The notes: generated by a model not told the origin, from the sequence alone. A stretch of DNA of 64,000 nucleotides from Heracleum sosnowskyi (GCA_030848705.1 CM061243.1:126291659-126355658); one strand, 5' to 3'. Counted from the stretch's first letter, positions 31,260 to 43,499 are shown. Translations and numbers: made by a program.

Positions 31260-32095
31260 ATTTGAGGTCGAAAAACAACTGCAAAATCGAACTCGAAAAT
31301 GCCAAAGATCGAGATCGGGGAATTGAGTTCGAAAATAAACTGGGAAAAAAGATTGAATTATTCGACCTCGTGGCAATATGAGGTCAAAAATGACCTAGGA
31401 TCCTGGTCTAAGAATCATAGTTGAAAATGACATTGGATTTCTGGTCGAAAAATCCTGGTCGAATTCATACTAAAAATCAAGGTCGACATGTTCAATCTCA
31501 CACCCCTCCTAGTCGAAAAGACTAAACAAAGTCCTGCTCGAAATTGTATTAATTCCTGACCGAATATTTCTGGTCGAAATTATACTAAAAGTCTTGTTCG
31601 GCCGGCTCGACCTCACCCTAGCTGAGATCGAAGTTTCTACTCGAAAATGCATAGAGATCCTGATCGAAATTCCAGGTCGAAACAATGCAAAAACCAAGCA
31701 CGAAAATCCTATTCGAAAAATAGCTAGGATTCCTAGTCGACATAGTCGACCTCGCCATCCTTTCCTGGTCGATTTCGACCAGGATTCCTGCTCGAATTTA
31801 CATTGCATCCTGGTCGAACAGACCTGTTCGAAAATGAACTAAAAAAAAAGTTCGACACGTTCGATATGAAGACAGTTTGAGGTCGAAAAACCAAATAAAG
31901 TTCCTGGTCGAAATTACACGAGGTTGAGGTCGAAACTTTGAGCTCGAAATTACACTGTAATTCCTGGTCGATGTTGTCGACCTCGTTCCCATTCCAGGTC
32001 GGATTCGACCTCGATTCCTGGTCGAAAATGACTTGTAATCCTGGTCGAAAATGACCTGGATCCCTGGTCAAAATGACCAAATTCCACGACAATTT
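31260..32095 (+). repeat. GGTCGAAA-rich degenerate array of Tat copy 1
   Basis: Dozens of irregularly spaced GGTCGAAA/CTCGAAA and TCCTGGTCGAAA phrases, between the antisense promoter and the 3' LTR. The same motif in the same orientation relative to gag-pol fills 45958-46890 in copy 2. Translated frames here only reflect the repeat. Confidence 0.85.
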
Positions 32096-32183
32096 GAGGT
32101 TGAAAAATACCTTGAAAGATGAAAAATATGAAATAAATTTCTACTAAAATCTCGATTGATTTTCCTAGAAATTGGGGGGCAAA

Positions 32184-32710
32184 TGATATGGGTTGAAATA
32201 TAACCCTAGAAATAATTAATGATATATTAATTAGACCTAGTTTGGTCAAAGAATTAGGCCCGACAAAAGGCCCGAAACCCTAATTATTTATTAATTTCGT
32301 AATTAATAAATAAGGGAAATTATCAGCTCATTAAATGAGTCCAAAATATGATAATATCTTCATAGAAGGATCCAGAATCCCAATCAAATAATATGATGAG
32401 TCATAACACTTATCAGATAAGGATAATACTTGCCTGCCAAGTAATATACTCCTAATCAGTTATCAATTACAAATCTTATCTGTTTAGTCTCCTAAACTTA
32501 CTCTAAATACAAGGTTCCAGACGCCTATATAAGGACCCACGTCCCTCATCCTAGAACTACGTTTTATTGACTTGATTCTCTATACAGCAAAGATACGTAG
32601 GCATCTTGTGAGGACCGATTTAGTCCCGAAACACAAGAGCAGTCATTAAAGCTTGAACGCTCACAAACCCTAGCATTTAACTCACAAAGTACGTTTTTTA
32701 ATCCATAACA
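32184..32710 (+). repeat. 3' LTR of Tat copy 1
   Basis: 527 bp, preceded by polypurine tract GGGGGGCAAA, followed by TSD AGTTG at 32711-32715. Confidence 0.95.
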
Positions 32711-32928
32711 AGTTGCTTGGAAAATAATTTTACAATTTTAATTGATAATTGTATTATAATAGTATTACAATAATAGAGTTTTTTTTGCTAATGTTATATT
32801 ATACCTATTATATTTTATTGAATATAATAATAATATACAACAATAATATTTGTAATGATAATTTTATAATATTATTATTGAGTGTTATTATTATTAATAT
32901 TATTATTCAATAATAAACTTTATTAGTA

Positions 32929-34075
32929 CTAGCCTATAACCCGTGCAAGGCACGGGCTTTAAAAAATAATAAACTAAAAAATTTAATGTGAACGGAAAAT
33001 ATTAAAATAAAAGTAAAAATTAATATGATAAATTATAAAATGAGAAACTTAAATATTAATTGAAACATAAAAAAAATACATATGGGGCTGAGGAAGATAA
33101 ATGAGGTATTTATTAATATTATTTTATAATAAAATAATATTAATAATAAAGACATGTTTTAATTAAAAAAAGTAATAACACCTGATATTTTTAGAAGTGT
33201 TTTAATTATATTAATTGTATTTATTAAAAAAATACGTTGACATGTTAAAATAAGTAATTTTTTTGATAAGGACAAATAAAAAAGCTAATATATTTTAATT
33301 AAAAAAAGTAACTGCCCGTAATATTTTTAGATGTGTTTTAATTATATTAATTGTATTTGTTAAAAAAATGCGTTGACTTTTTAAAAGAGGTAAGTTTTTT
33401 TAAATAATTAAAATTATTAAAAATATGTTTTAAAATATATAAGTAAGGCTGTACTTGATATTTTTGGAAAAGAGAAATTTTAATGATAACAAATAAAAAA
33501 GGTAATATATTTTAATTTAAAGGTAATTTCGCGTGATATTTTCGGAAAAGAAGTAGATTTTGTTAGAAAACAATGTTGTAACTATAAAAGACAATCAGTT
33601 AGTTACTATTTTATATTATTTTATTATTTATTAAATAAAGTATTAAAATATATTTTAAAATAAATAAATAAGGATTGCACCTCATATTTTTAGAAAATAG
33701 AGATTTTACTGATAACAAATATAAAAGATAATATGTTTTAATTTAAAGTTAATTGACGTGATATTTTTGAAAAAGGAGTAGATTTTGTTAGAATTTTTTT
33801 TAATTATAAAAGGCAATGAGCTAGTTACTATTTTTATATTATTTTATTATTTATTAAATAAAGTATTAAAATAGGTTTTAAAATAAATAAATAAGGATTG
33901 CACCTCATATTTTTGGAAAACGGAAATTTTAGTGATAACAAATATAAAAGGTAATATGTTTTAATTTAAAGATAATTACCATGATATTTTTGGAAAAGGA
34001 GTAGATTTTGTTAGAAAAAAATATTTTAATTATAAAAGGCAATCATCTAGTTACTATTTTTATATTATTTATTAA
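32929..34075 (-). mobile_element. Probable non-autonomous Helitron, 3' end at 32929
   Basis: The minus strand ends with a perfect hairpin (CCCGTGC AAG GCACGGG on the plus strand, 32940-32956) followed within 7 bases by CTAG and then host T, the structure of Helitron 3' ends. No helicase gene. The left boundary of the body is not resolved; the extent given is to the end of the tandem repeats. DNA between 32716 and 32928 is plain AT-rich sequence. Confidence 0.5.
33430..34075. repeat. Tandem repeat, ~225-bp unit, about 3 copies
   Basis: Each unit has TATTTTTGGAAAA, GATAACAAATAT, AAAGGTAATATGTTTTAATT, GGAGTAGATTTTGTTAGAA and TAGTTACTATTTTTATATT in that order, starting near 33436, 33665 and 33893. 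A shorter, more diverged version may precede it (33180-33420). Confidence 0.75.
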
Positions 34076-34244
34076 ATATAATAAAGTACCGAAAATCAAA
34101 AACCGACCGAAACCAAAAATCAAAACTTTAAATGTTTCGATTTTAATAATATAGTATAGATTATAATAAAGGATAAGTTGTATTTTCTGTTCTTGGATCG
34201 AGCCGGATTTTGAGGTCCGGGATTTTTTGTGCAGGCCCAAGTCA

Positions 34245-35107
34245 CCCCATATATAACTTAAAAAGACACGCTAACATAAACCCATCCGTGTCTCTCTCAT
34301 TCTACGACCTCGTCCTCGTTGGATGTCTCTCAGTTTTTGCTAGTTTGCATTGGTCGCGTGTCTGATCTCAGACAACCCAAACCAACCAACTTAAAATTTC
34401 TAGGCAATAGATTTTGCTTCGACTCTCTGGTCTTCCGCAAGACATCCTTTAGTTTATATACTGTAAGTAAACTTGAGTTGTTTATCAGTCCTTTAATATA
34501 TTCAATTTCAATTTGTTTGTCATCCTCCTATAAATTAGCTTAAGTTTAATACTTTCTCACTGAAATTATGTTTTGGAACTGAACACGAATTTCATGTTTG
34601 TATACTTTATAATGCATCCTAATTTTTCGAGTTAGGTGGATAGGGTTTGACCTTTCTCCTATTATTTTTATTCTCATTTTTGTTATCGGTTGGTTGAGCA
34701 GCTTTTTGATTTTTAATTATCATTTTATCCATTGTATTGAACTCCATTGTGTTAATTTGCCATTTCTTGACTACCCGTTTATTATGAGGGTGATACTTAA
34801 CTTGTTGGCTAAATGGAGCTGTCTAGAATGTGCCCAATCTGTTAATATGTAGTTAAGCTTCCAATGGGTTATTTAACAGTCTCACACCAAGTATGGTTCC
34901 GAATTATATAATTATTGCACCGCCTTACTGCTGTTCTCTGACTGCAAGTTTCTCCCCGTGTCTAGATTCAAACTCTTAAGCCAATTCTCGAAGCTTGGCT
35001 TTCTGCTGCCAAGCAATTATTGTGCTTGATTCTTGCATCGGGTCTGATTGAGTACTGGCCTTGGAGAATGGGTTAACTATTTTGACACGGTTATGCATAT
35101 ATTTTAG
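34245..35107 (+). promoter_or_regulatory. Promoter, 5' UTR exon and 5' UTR intron of the GT14 gene
   Basis: A TATA box CCATATATAAC lies near 34247. A probable non-coding exon runs from about 34280 to 34461 and is followed by a GTAAGTAA donor at 34462. A matching acceptor (ATATTTTAG) ends at 35107, directly before the ATG. This 646-bp 5' UTR intron is inferred from splice signals only. Confidence 0.6.
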
Positions 35108-38100
35108 ATGAAGACAGCTCAGGCGTGGCGTCTAGGCATGAAAGACCTACAAATGATGTCTGTGCCTCGCCACCGTGCTCATTTGAAGAAGCCAACTTGG
35201 ATTATTGTCTTAATTTTAGTAGTCAGCCTGTTCTTAGTTTTTGCTTATGTCTACCCTCCCAGGAATACTGCTGCCTGTTATGTATTCTCATCTAGCAGTT
35301 GCAAGGTCTTTACAGACTGGCTGCCACCTGCTACTGCGAGAGAACTTACAGATGAAGAGGTTGCCTCTCGTGTTGTAATTAAAGATATTCTCAATACACC
35401 ACCAGCTATATCAAAAACCCCTAAAATTGCTTTTATGTTTTTAATCCCCGGTGCATTGCCTTTTGAGAAGTTGTGGGACAAGTTCTTCCAGGTAATTTCT
35501 TCCCGATACATGAGTTTCGGATGTTATTATTTCTCATTCATACATCTGCTTTATTGCTTAAAAACTTATGGTCCAAATATGGTGATTCTTTTAGCCATGT
35601 CAATACAATGAAAGAAGATTGTGAGGTTGAAAGAGTGTACAAAATGGAAGTTGGAAAGTCTTCTGCGTAAAAAACTAAAAGAATGAAGGGTGATAATTCA
35701 AAGAAGCTTATAGAAGTGATGATGCCAAGTTGTAGAATAGGAATTCATTCAAAATCGATCTATAGTGGAAGCTGATGAGTCTTACAACCGTTGAGGTCGT
35801 AACTTGTAATCCGGATTTGAAATAGATTTTTAAGAGACTCAGAGAGGAAGTGGGTATCTTAAGTAATAGAAAATATTATTAAGAGAGTAGAGACATTTTC
35901 ATATACGTGCAATAAAATACCTTACATGGATAGTTTAACCTAGCCTAAGTCAATTTCTAGAAGTTAAACTAAAGACCTGCATGCACATGAAGTAAGTCAT
36001 ACTTCAAAACGTGATGAAGATTGAAGACTGTTCTTATGCTGATGGCCACACAGTGATGTGATTGACCTTGGCAATGGTCACTCCAGTGATTTGATTGAAT
36101 TTGACAAGATTCTTGCAGCATAATTTGCAAATTGAGATGCTCGTATTTTTCTGTCACCAATTCAGAATTGAGCATACACTTACGACTTTTTCTTGAAGGG
36201 ATTTGGGTTAAGCATGCTTTTTTCCGAAGGGATTTGGTTTAAGCATGCTTTCGCTTTTGAACTATATGCGTGTCATTTTATTACACTGTTTTTGTTGTTC
36301 TCCTACAAATTCCTGTTCATTGTTGAAACATTAACTACTAAGAACTTCAAACTTTCAAGACAGCAATACAGACGTTGCATCTAATTTTTTTTTATTTAAT
36401 TTCTATATATGGATAGCTTCTAGTTTAGGGGCTATGTTCAGATTGTATTTTTTGGCAACTACATAGAAAACAAATTTAAATGGCAGTTGTATTAGATCAA
36501 GAGAGACTAATCACAAAAGAATAGGGTGAGCAGTGTGTTTATTTCTGTTGTGCATGAGTGTAGTAATAATTGCCTGTATTGTATATGTATGTTGCGAAAG
36601 TCTTAACTAGTTTGAGCTGATCTTTTTTACATCTACCTCAGTATTTTTTATCCAGAACAAAATTAAATGATAAAGAAAGGAAGCAAGGGGGGAAGAGTAG
36701 AAGTAAATGCAGGATTGAAAAATTTCTATGATGAGATTTGTGAAGATGAAACATTGGGAAGGAGGATGAAACAATCATTCATAAATTGGCAGGTTGGAGA
36801 TCGAGTTTAAATTGTTAGGAATAGGAACGGGAAAAGAATAAAAGTTAAGGCTTGACCATAAGATAGCACAATATTCATTCCATTTCCTCTAACCAAACAA
36901 AACCTGAGCTTCCTGACTAGTTTGAATGAAAGATTAAAAGAGAAAACATACAGAAATTGCAGAGAAAAATGTGGAGATTAAAAGTAGGAATTGCCAACTT
37001 CCATTTCATATTCATCTGCAATGCATGATGAAGTTACATATATCTCTGGTATTTGGTATTGATATAACTAAGCTTGGTTACCATATTTGGCCAACTATAT
37101 ATTACGTATACTCAATTTTATAGTACTTTGACTTGTTACTCATTAGGTATTACCGACTCTAATTTAACAACTAGTATTGTAGCTGATCCTAACAATTTCT
37201 GTGCTCCTAAAAATATGGCAGGGGCATGAGATAGATTCTCTGTCTATGTTCATGCATCAAAGGAAAAACCAGTACATACTAGTCGTTTCTTTGTTGATCG
37301 AGAAATTCGCAGTGAAAAGGTCTGTAGTCCTTGTTAACTACTTTTAAATCTAAATAATTGTATACTTATAAACTCTCTCTTTTCATTATCATGTGCCCAC
37401 TGGGTCTCTTTACCAGTTGCCAGTAATTTTTTATTTTGAAGTTCGAAGATGCTTGGTAATTGAGATATGATGACTGTTATTATGACCTCATATCACTTGT
37501 ATCTAATAATTTTGGCTCAATTTTATGTTTGCCCTCCATATACCTTTTTTTTTATTAATTTATATAAAAACCAAGATTTGAGAAAACATTTATTTTCGTA
37601 TCTTATATGGCCGCTTATTGTTTTCCAGCAAGTTAGTAAATCTTAGTCTTTCCAGAGTGCTAAACTTTCACAGTTAACCTAAAAGCTTGTCTTACTTAAT
37701 TGACAAAAAATACTTCTTGGCTCTTGATGATCTTACTTGTTTAGGCATGCTATTTTCTGGGTTGCGTGTAGCGTCCTTGATTTGCATCAATTCCACTACA
37801 TATTACATTTGAAACATAGAGTTATGTTTTTGTTATTATGCGTTCACATCTAATCCTCAAATTAATAGGACATGTTTTGCTGGAATGTGTCCAGAGACTT
37901 GTGCAAACGGTACAAAAACATTCTAACATTCTCTATTGAAAAATAAAATCATAGTAGGGAGAATGAGGCTTAGAGAATAACCTGCACTGGCTCGTGGTGC
38001 ATATATACAGGCTTAGGAAGCACGGACTCTTCATTTTGGCTGCCTTATGCGAGTCCGACTCGCTTCCGACTCGGCTGAGTGTCGTGTCGGACTCGCTAGG

Positions 38101-40479
38101 GTGGAGAGTTGGCAATGAAAATGTCGTTGACTCGGCACCGACTCGGGGGGCCTCTGATTCGGCCCAACTATATATAACCCAGCCCAACTAAAAAGAAACC
38201 CAACCCCTTTACGTTTTCAACCTAATTTTAAAGGCAGCAGACTACATATTCACACATCTTTTCTTATACATACAATATGATAAAACTCATTCTCTGTAAC
38301 ACCAATTCCTAATCAATCTAAACCCATCATTGATTCACACCCATATATATGTACAGAAGATAAACAGAATGTTGACCAAGAATTTTTTTAGTTTTCACTT
38401 ACTTTGAATAATGAAATTTTCATTACTTGTTATGATCTTATGATTTATGAATGAAATGTTTAGTGAAATGTTAGTATTTTAGATATACAAATCTTATCAT
38501 GAATATAATATATATAAAAATATATTTATTATTATTTTATTTGCCGAGTCCCGTATCCAAGACTCTTCGTTGATTGGCGAATCCCGTGTCCCGTGTCGCC
38601 GTATCCGAGTCCGTGCTTCCTAGATACAGGCCAACTTTTGGGGGGGGGGGGGGGGGGATAACGAGTTTTGTTTAATGTACATCATACATAAGCTTCTTGT
38701 CAATCTTGTTATAGTCCCGATCGAGTAATTGTTTTGTCCTGATGTTTATACAAGGTGTTAGTAAACTTGTTAAAATTATTTCTAATTGTTATGCTAATAT
38801 CTGTGCAGGTAGTTTGGGGTGGTATATCAATGATTGATGCAGACGACGACTTTTAGCCAATGCACTTAAAGACCAGATAACCAGCATTTTGTATTGCTTT
38901 CTGACAGGTCTGGATAATTTAATTTTACGTTTTAATATTATTGCTGAAGTATGACAATTCGTGGTAGTATTATTAAGTCTGTTGGATATTTTTATTTTGC
39001 AGCTGTGTGCCGTTGCATGATTTCGACTATGTACACAACTATTTGATGTACACAAATGTCAGCTACATTGACAAGTAAGACGAGTGATCTTAGATCTGTT
39101 TTCTTTTTATGATTTATCCAATGACTTTTTGAATGAGAGGCTATGCACAGACATATTTTGTCTGATATTATAAGCCAACTGGTTTACTTGAATTACTTTA
39201 TGTAGTTTGATCTTTGATAGTACCACTAGATGGCAAGAGTAACTTAATCAGTTATTGTTCTGGCGTCATGATGCATGCAACACACCTTTATTTAATTTCC
39301 AGGTTTAGGGATCCTGGTCCACATGGGAGTGGAAGGTATTCAGAACGTATGTTACCTGAGTCGAGAAGAAAGACTTTCACAAAGGTGCCCAGGTATAGAA
39401 TTCGATACCATTTGAATTCAATGTTCAGATGTTAGTGTGTATGTGTCATTTTTCTGTAGCAATGGACTGAGATTTATACCAAAGCTTTCATTATTAGGTT
39501 TTAGTTTTTCTGTTTTTTGTAGTTTGAATCGACATCCATGTAGGCAATACTTGCTGACTTGAAAAAGATGTGTTGCTCCTGTTACTTCTGTTATTATTTG
39601 AAAGTAGAGTTGAATGATAGGGTGGATTTATTATTTTATTGTCAATGCATAGCAGGTGTTCATTTTTCTTGAATTGACCTTTTCTGAGTATTTACATGTT
39701 TTCCCACTATATTTTACAGTGGTTCACAATGAAGCGCCAGCATGCTCTAATCATTACTGCTGATAGTCTATATTATACATTGTTCAGAGATTTTTGTAAG
39801 GTGCTTCTCATTCTTATCATCTCCGTGTTTTCTTCTTATTGAATTAAAGTTTATATATGTTAAGTTATTTGTGTCATTTTGTGATCAGCTGTATATGCAT
39901 CTTCATAGTTTGTTTGGTACTTGTTTGCTGAGAGAGAGGGGGGGGGGGGGGGGGGGGGGGTGTCCTTGTGAGTATCATTGCATCTACTTGATATGTTTGT
40001 CCTTTTGTATGTACACTAATGTAATAACATAACGCTGTAATCCCAAATTCTTCATCTTTTTTTGTAGGTAGTTGAATTTTCTGTTATGTTCATGTGCAAT
40101 ATAGATAGGTTTGTTATAAGCTGTTATGTCTGGATCTAGAATTAGGATATAATATACATATGGTATCACATTTTTTTTGAATATACTCATTTCTACTATA
40201 TATGTTGAAAGATTACATTCAAAATGAGGACCGTCGCCCGTCGGGCAGCAACATGGCCATTGGCCTTTGTGAATGGTAAAAACAGTTCTCTAAAATACCA
40301 CATCAATAGACTTGCAAGTCCTAACATTACTATGCATGACTATTTGGACTCTGCTGGTAAGCTTCTTACGTCTGTTACCAGGAAATTTAGAATGTAAATT
40401 CTCTTGTTCATGATAGAAAAGTTAGATCAGAACTTGTACAATGTGTTTGTCATTAGGTTCTACAGATAACGGTCCCAAG

Positions 40480-40512
<33 letters not shown>

Positions 40513-42421
40513 AGGAGAAGGCTTCTGTGGGATTTAGTGTTTAGACCATAACCTGCTGCAGTATGTCCTTGAAGGAAAATCTTTCTTCCTAGTATTTTTC
40601 TTTTTGGGTGTTTAGACGTTAATTTAGTTTGAATTTATAGCATGTCACTTAAGTGCCCTTAAGGTAGTTGTAGGCTAATTTATTTGCCACAAATCTTGTC
40701 TTTCCCTTCTCAAAGTTCATTTGGGTCATGTGTTCTCAATAACAATTGAACTCAAGTGGGCAACTTAATAACTTTCTTCAAAAACTCTCTTTTTTGTTTT
40801 CAGTCGGAAAACGTTTTGTGTTTTAAACTCAGCGGCAAGAAAAAACATTCTTCAACATGTTCTTTTTTGTTTCAGTTGGAAATGAACTACTTGTTGCAGT
40901 CTTTACCAGATGAATTACTTGTTTTAGAGCAATTCCCTTGAAAGAGTGTTGAACAGATACATTTAATAGATTTACATTCGATTTCATCACTTTTAAGGTG
41001 AATGCAACATTAATAAACTACCTGACAAACTAAGATCTGACACCTATTGATCCGACCCAGGATCCTTATTCAAGAGCTGACAAAATACTTGTGGTTAAAA
41101 GTTAAATTATCGACAATTGACAAAGGATTGCTGTTGTGCAAGTAATTGTTAGCTATTTTCCGATGGTACAACTACAAAGGGAGGCAACTGTTAGTCCTGG
41201 TCCTGGTCATTTATATATCTTATAATGTTAATCGTTCAGATACTTTTAATTCAGGTAACGTAACCATTTAGTATTCTTGATTCATTTTTATAAAAAAACC
41301 TAACATTTACTTTCATATTTCCATCAGAAAATAGCCTATGAAATTGAAATAAAATATTATAAGAGAAAATTTATTTAAGCAAAAATAAAATGATTTTGGA
41401 GATAGAAAATTTATAGTTAAATTTAATAGTACATAACGTGTGTAAGCAGTGTTAATTGATGAAAGTAACATAGGATAAAACTTTAAACAGGTATTAGTCC
41501 ATTCAGCAGCCAGCTTATTCCAAAATATAGATGTGAAACACTGACCGATTAAGTCAATCAGCTTTCTTTAAGTTTGATTGATAATCATCTGTAGAACCAA
41601 GGCATCTGACCGCAAACACAATTTTTCATTAAGACCCCATTCAGAGTTAGTTAACAGTGCTTACATCTTCATAAATCTTCATACATCTTGTAATATTATG
41701 GTCTTGCATATGTTTTGAACTTGAATTGCTGCAGAAATGCCTGATGTTATGTTTTCTGTTTTACAGCCAGGTATGGAAGGGAACAAGAATTGCTATCCTG
41801 ATGAACACTATCTGCCCACATTTTTCCATGTGAGAGTGTAAATTATGTTCTCCCATTATATGCTTCTGCTATGGTCTGTATACCATCTCGTGTTGAATAG
41901 TTATCTATCTTTTCTTTTTAAGATGCTTGATCCTGTTGGCATAGCGAATTGGTCAGTCACACATGTTGATTGGTCTGAAGGAAAGTGGCATCCAAAGTCA
42001 TACAAAGCGGAAGATGTCAGCATGGAACTCGTGAAAAATATTACTGTAAGGGTCTTGTTTGTGCATAAATGAACACAACCGAATGCACATGCACTGCTGG
42101 ATTCTGTGAAAGTTGTGTTTTTTTTTAAAGAAATTGTGATTGACACTTGTGTTGATTTGTGCAGTCTCTTACGGAAAATGTTCATGTGACCAGTGATGAA
42201 TCGGTATGCACTCTAGTTTCCACATGATTGCTCAAACCAAGTTTATTAACTAATCTGAAAATGTTAATCTCCTGATTTTGCAGAAAGAAATCCAGATCCG
42301 GCCTTGCCCGTGGAACGGAGAGAGACGGCCATGTTACTTGTTTGCAAGAAAGTTCTTACCAGAAACTCTAGACAAAATGATGCTTCTTTTCTCCAACTAC
42401 ACAACATATTCATTAGGATGA
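35108..42421 (+). CDS. GT14 family glycosyltransferase (Core-2/I-branching type), ten coding exons
   Basis: Exons: 35108-35491, 37222-37319, 38809-38907, 39003-39074, 39303-39392, 39720-39800, 41767-41829, 41923-42045, 42165-42203, 42284-42421, all with GT-AG borders. The protein has a short cytosolic start (MKTAQAWRLGMKDLQ), one signal-anchor helix (WIIVLILVVSLFLVFAYVY, about residues 31-49) and a lumenal Branch/DUF266 domain with KIAFMFLIPGALPFEKLWDKFF, RDPGPHGSGRYSE, WFTMKRQHA, DEHYLPTFF and NWSVTHVDWSEGKWHP, ending NYTTYSLG. Such proteins are type II Golgi membrane glycosyltransferases; substrates in plants are largely unknown. Four one-base deletions interrupt the frame: exon 2 near 37230, exon 3 near 38854 and 38879, exon 5 near 39360. 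Allowing for them the length is 396 residues, normal for the family. Either a very young pseudogene or consensus errors; exons 1, 4 and 6-10 are clean. Confidence 0.9.
38013..38623. mobile_element. hAT-type MITE in intron 2 of the GT14 gene
   Basis: 611 bp with terminal inverted repeats (left TTAGGAAGCACGGACTC, right reverse complement CTAGGAAGCACGGACTC), flanked by a perfect 8-bp duplication ATACAGGC (38005-38012, 38624-38631). It has subterminal CGACTCG/GAGTCCG motifs and no coding frame. An 8-bp duplication and this structure point to hAT transposase mobilisation. Confidence 0.88.
38640..38657 (+). repeat. Poly-G tract (18)
   Basis: Uninterrupted G run in GT14 intron 2, eight bases after the MITE TSD. 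Confidence 0.9.
39938..39960 (+). repeat. Poly-G tract (23)
   Basis: G run preceded by (GA)n in GT14 intron 6. Confidence 0.9.
40480..40508 (+). repeat. Poly-C tract (29)
   Basis: C run in GT14 intron 6; true length is likely uncertain. Confidence 0.9.
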
Positions 42422-42998
42422 TGAAATTCGTAACCCTGATTCTTTGGTCAGGATCAGGTATTGTTTTTGGCCCATTCATCTCTATTACTTGTGTAACTTA
42501 CATTGTTGTAAATTGTTCAAACTGATTAAAGCAAGAGAAGGTATATGCGGTGTCATGTTTTTTTGTCGAGGGCATGGGGATACTGTTAGTCTTTTGTATC
42601 TTTCCCTTTCTGTTGTGGGAGATCTATATATACTTCAGTTACTGGTACAGAATTTTGGTGCATTAGCAATTATTTTCAGAACTATATAGATGGGTAAGTG
42701 AAGTTATGAATTCCTGACAACTTCAGTGAAACATGATATCCTGTTGAGTGTTTGTATTTATGATGATATCCACTCGTTACTGTTTTTTTTCCATTTCAGT
42801 TTTTAAGTTTTTTTTTTGAGAAAATCAGTTTTTAGTTTTTACTCGGTCTAAAAAAACTTTCCAATTATTTTTTAGCAAATATAATTAATACTATTGTAAG
42901 TTTTTTTTTTCTTCAAATATAATATATAATAGCTAAAATATTTAATTAACTCACGGAGATAACATTAAAATTATATACTTATTATATACTTATATATA
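42422..42998. other. 3' flank of the GT14 gene
   Basis: Expected 3' UTR, then AT-rich DNA with T runs. No gene seen. Confidence 0.5.
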
Positions 42999-43072
42999 AT
43001 AAGAGTAAGAGGGATAATAAGAGCGTATTACTAGATATAAGAGTAAGAGGGATAATAAGAGCGTATTACTAG
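42999..43072. repeat. Tandem duplication of a 36-bp unit
   Basis: Two copies of a unit running ATAAGAGTAAGAGGGATAAT...ATTACTAG, 38 bases apart, the second ending at the start of a hAT-like terminus. Confidence 0.85.
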
Positions 43073-43340
43073 ACCTGGCAAAATGGGTCCAGATTCGAGA
43101 AACCGAACCGAAATTCAAAAAACCGAATCCGATTTTGTATATGAATTAGTTAATCCGATAACGATTCAAAAACCGATTTGAACTGATCCGAAAATTGTCG
43201 GAAACAAAAATTATTCGATTCGATTATGATCCAGAACTGATTATAATCGAATAATAAATTATTTCAATCGAATATGATTCAAAATACGGGATTCGATTTA
43301 AATCTGAACTAAAAAAGTGAATTCGGTTTTATAATTTTTA
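43069..43340. mobile_element. Isolated hAT-like terminus
   Basis: Begins CTAGACCTGGCAAAATGGGT and continues with subterminal CCGAACCGAAATTC, ACCGAATCCGAT and CCGATAACGATTC repeats, like hAT ends. No matching opposite end was found to the right, so this is probably a remnant. Confidence 0.4.
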
Positions 43341-43499
43341 GAGATCATAATCCACATATCTTAAGTCATTTGTTAATTCAATAAAGTTATCTATTTATAA
43401 ACAAAATTCATATTTAGAAAATTTTATGTCAAAAATAACATAGATATCTAATCAATATTTTTAGAAAAATACATTATTTTATTTTAAAAATAATATATT

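Larger units (their letters stand above)
6707..32710 (+). mobile_element. Tat-lineage Ty3/gypsy retrotransposon (copy 1), with nested insertions
   Basis: Two 527-bp LTRs (6707-7233, 32184-32710) with TGATATGG...ATAACA ends are flanked by the 5-bp duplication AGTTG (6702-6706, 32711-32715). It holds a primer-binding-like site, intact gag-pol (7267-12930), an antisense extra gene, a GGTCGAAA-rich array and a polypurine tract (32172-32183, GGGGGG then CAAA). Two RNase H domains in pol identify the Tat lineage. Nested inside are a Tekay element (14106-26360 plus its 5-bp TSD) and a 3264-bp block (27491-30754). Subtracting both leaves 10,480 bp, close to the 10,373 bp of copy 2. The LTRs differ at about five positions by eye, so the insertion is young. 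Confidence 0.95.
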
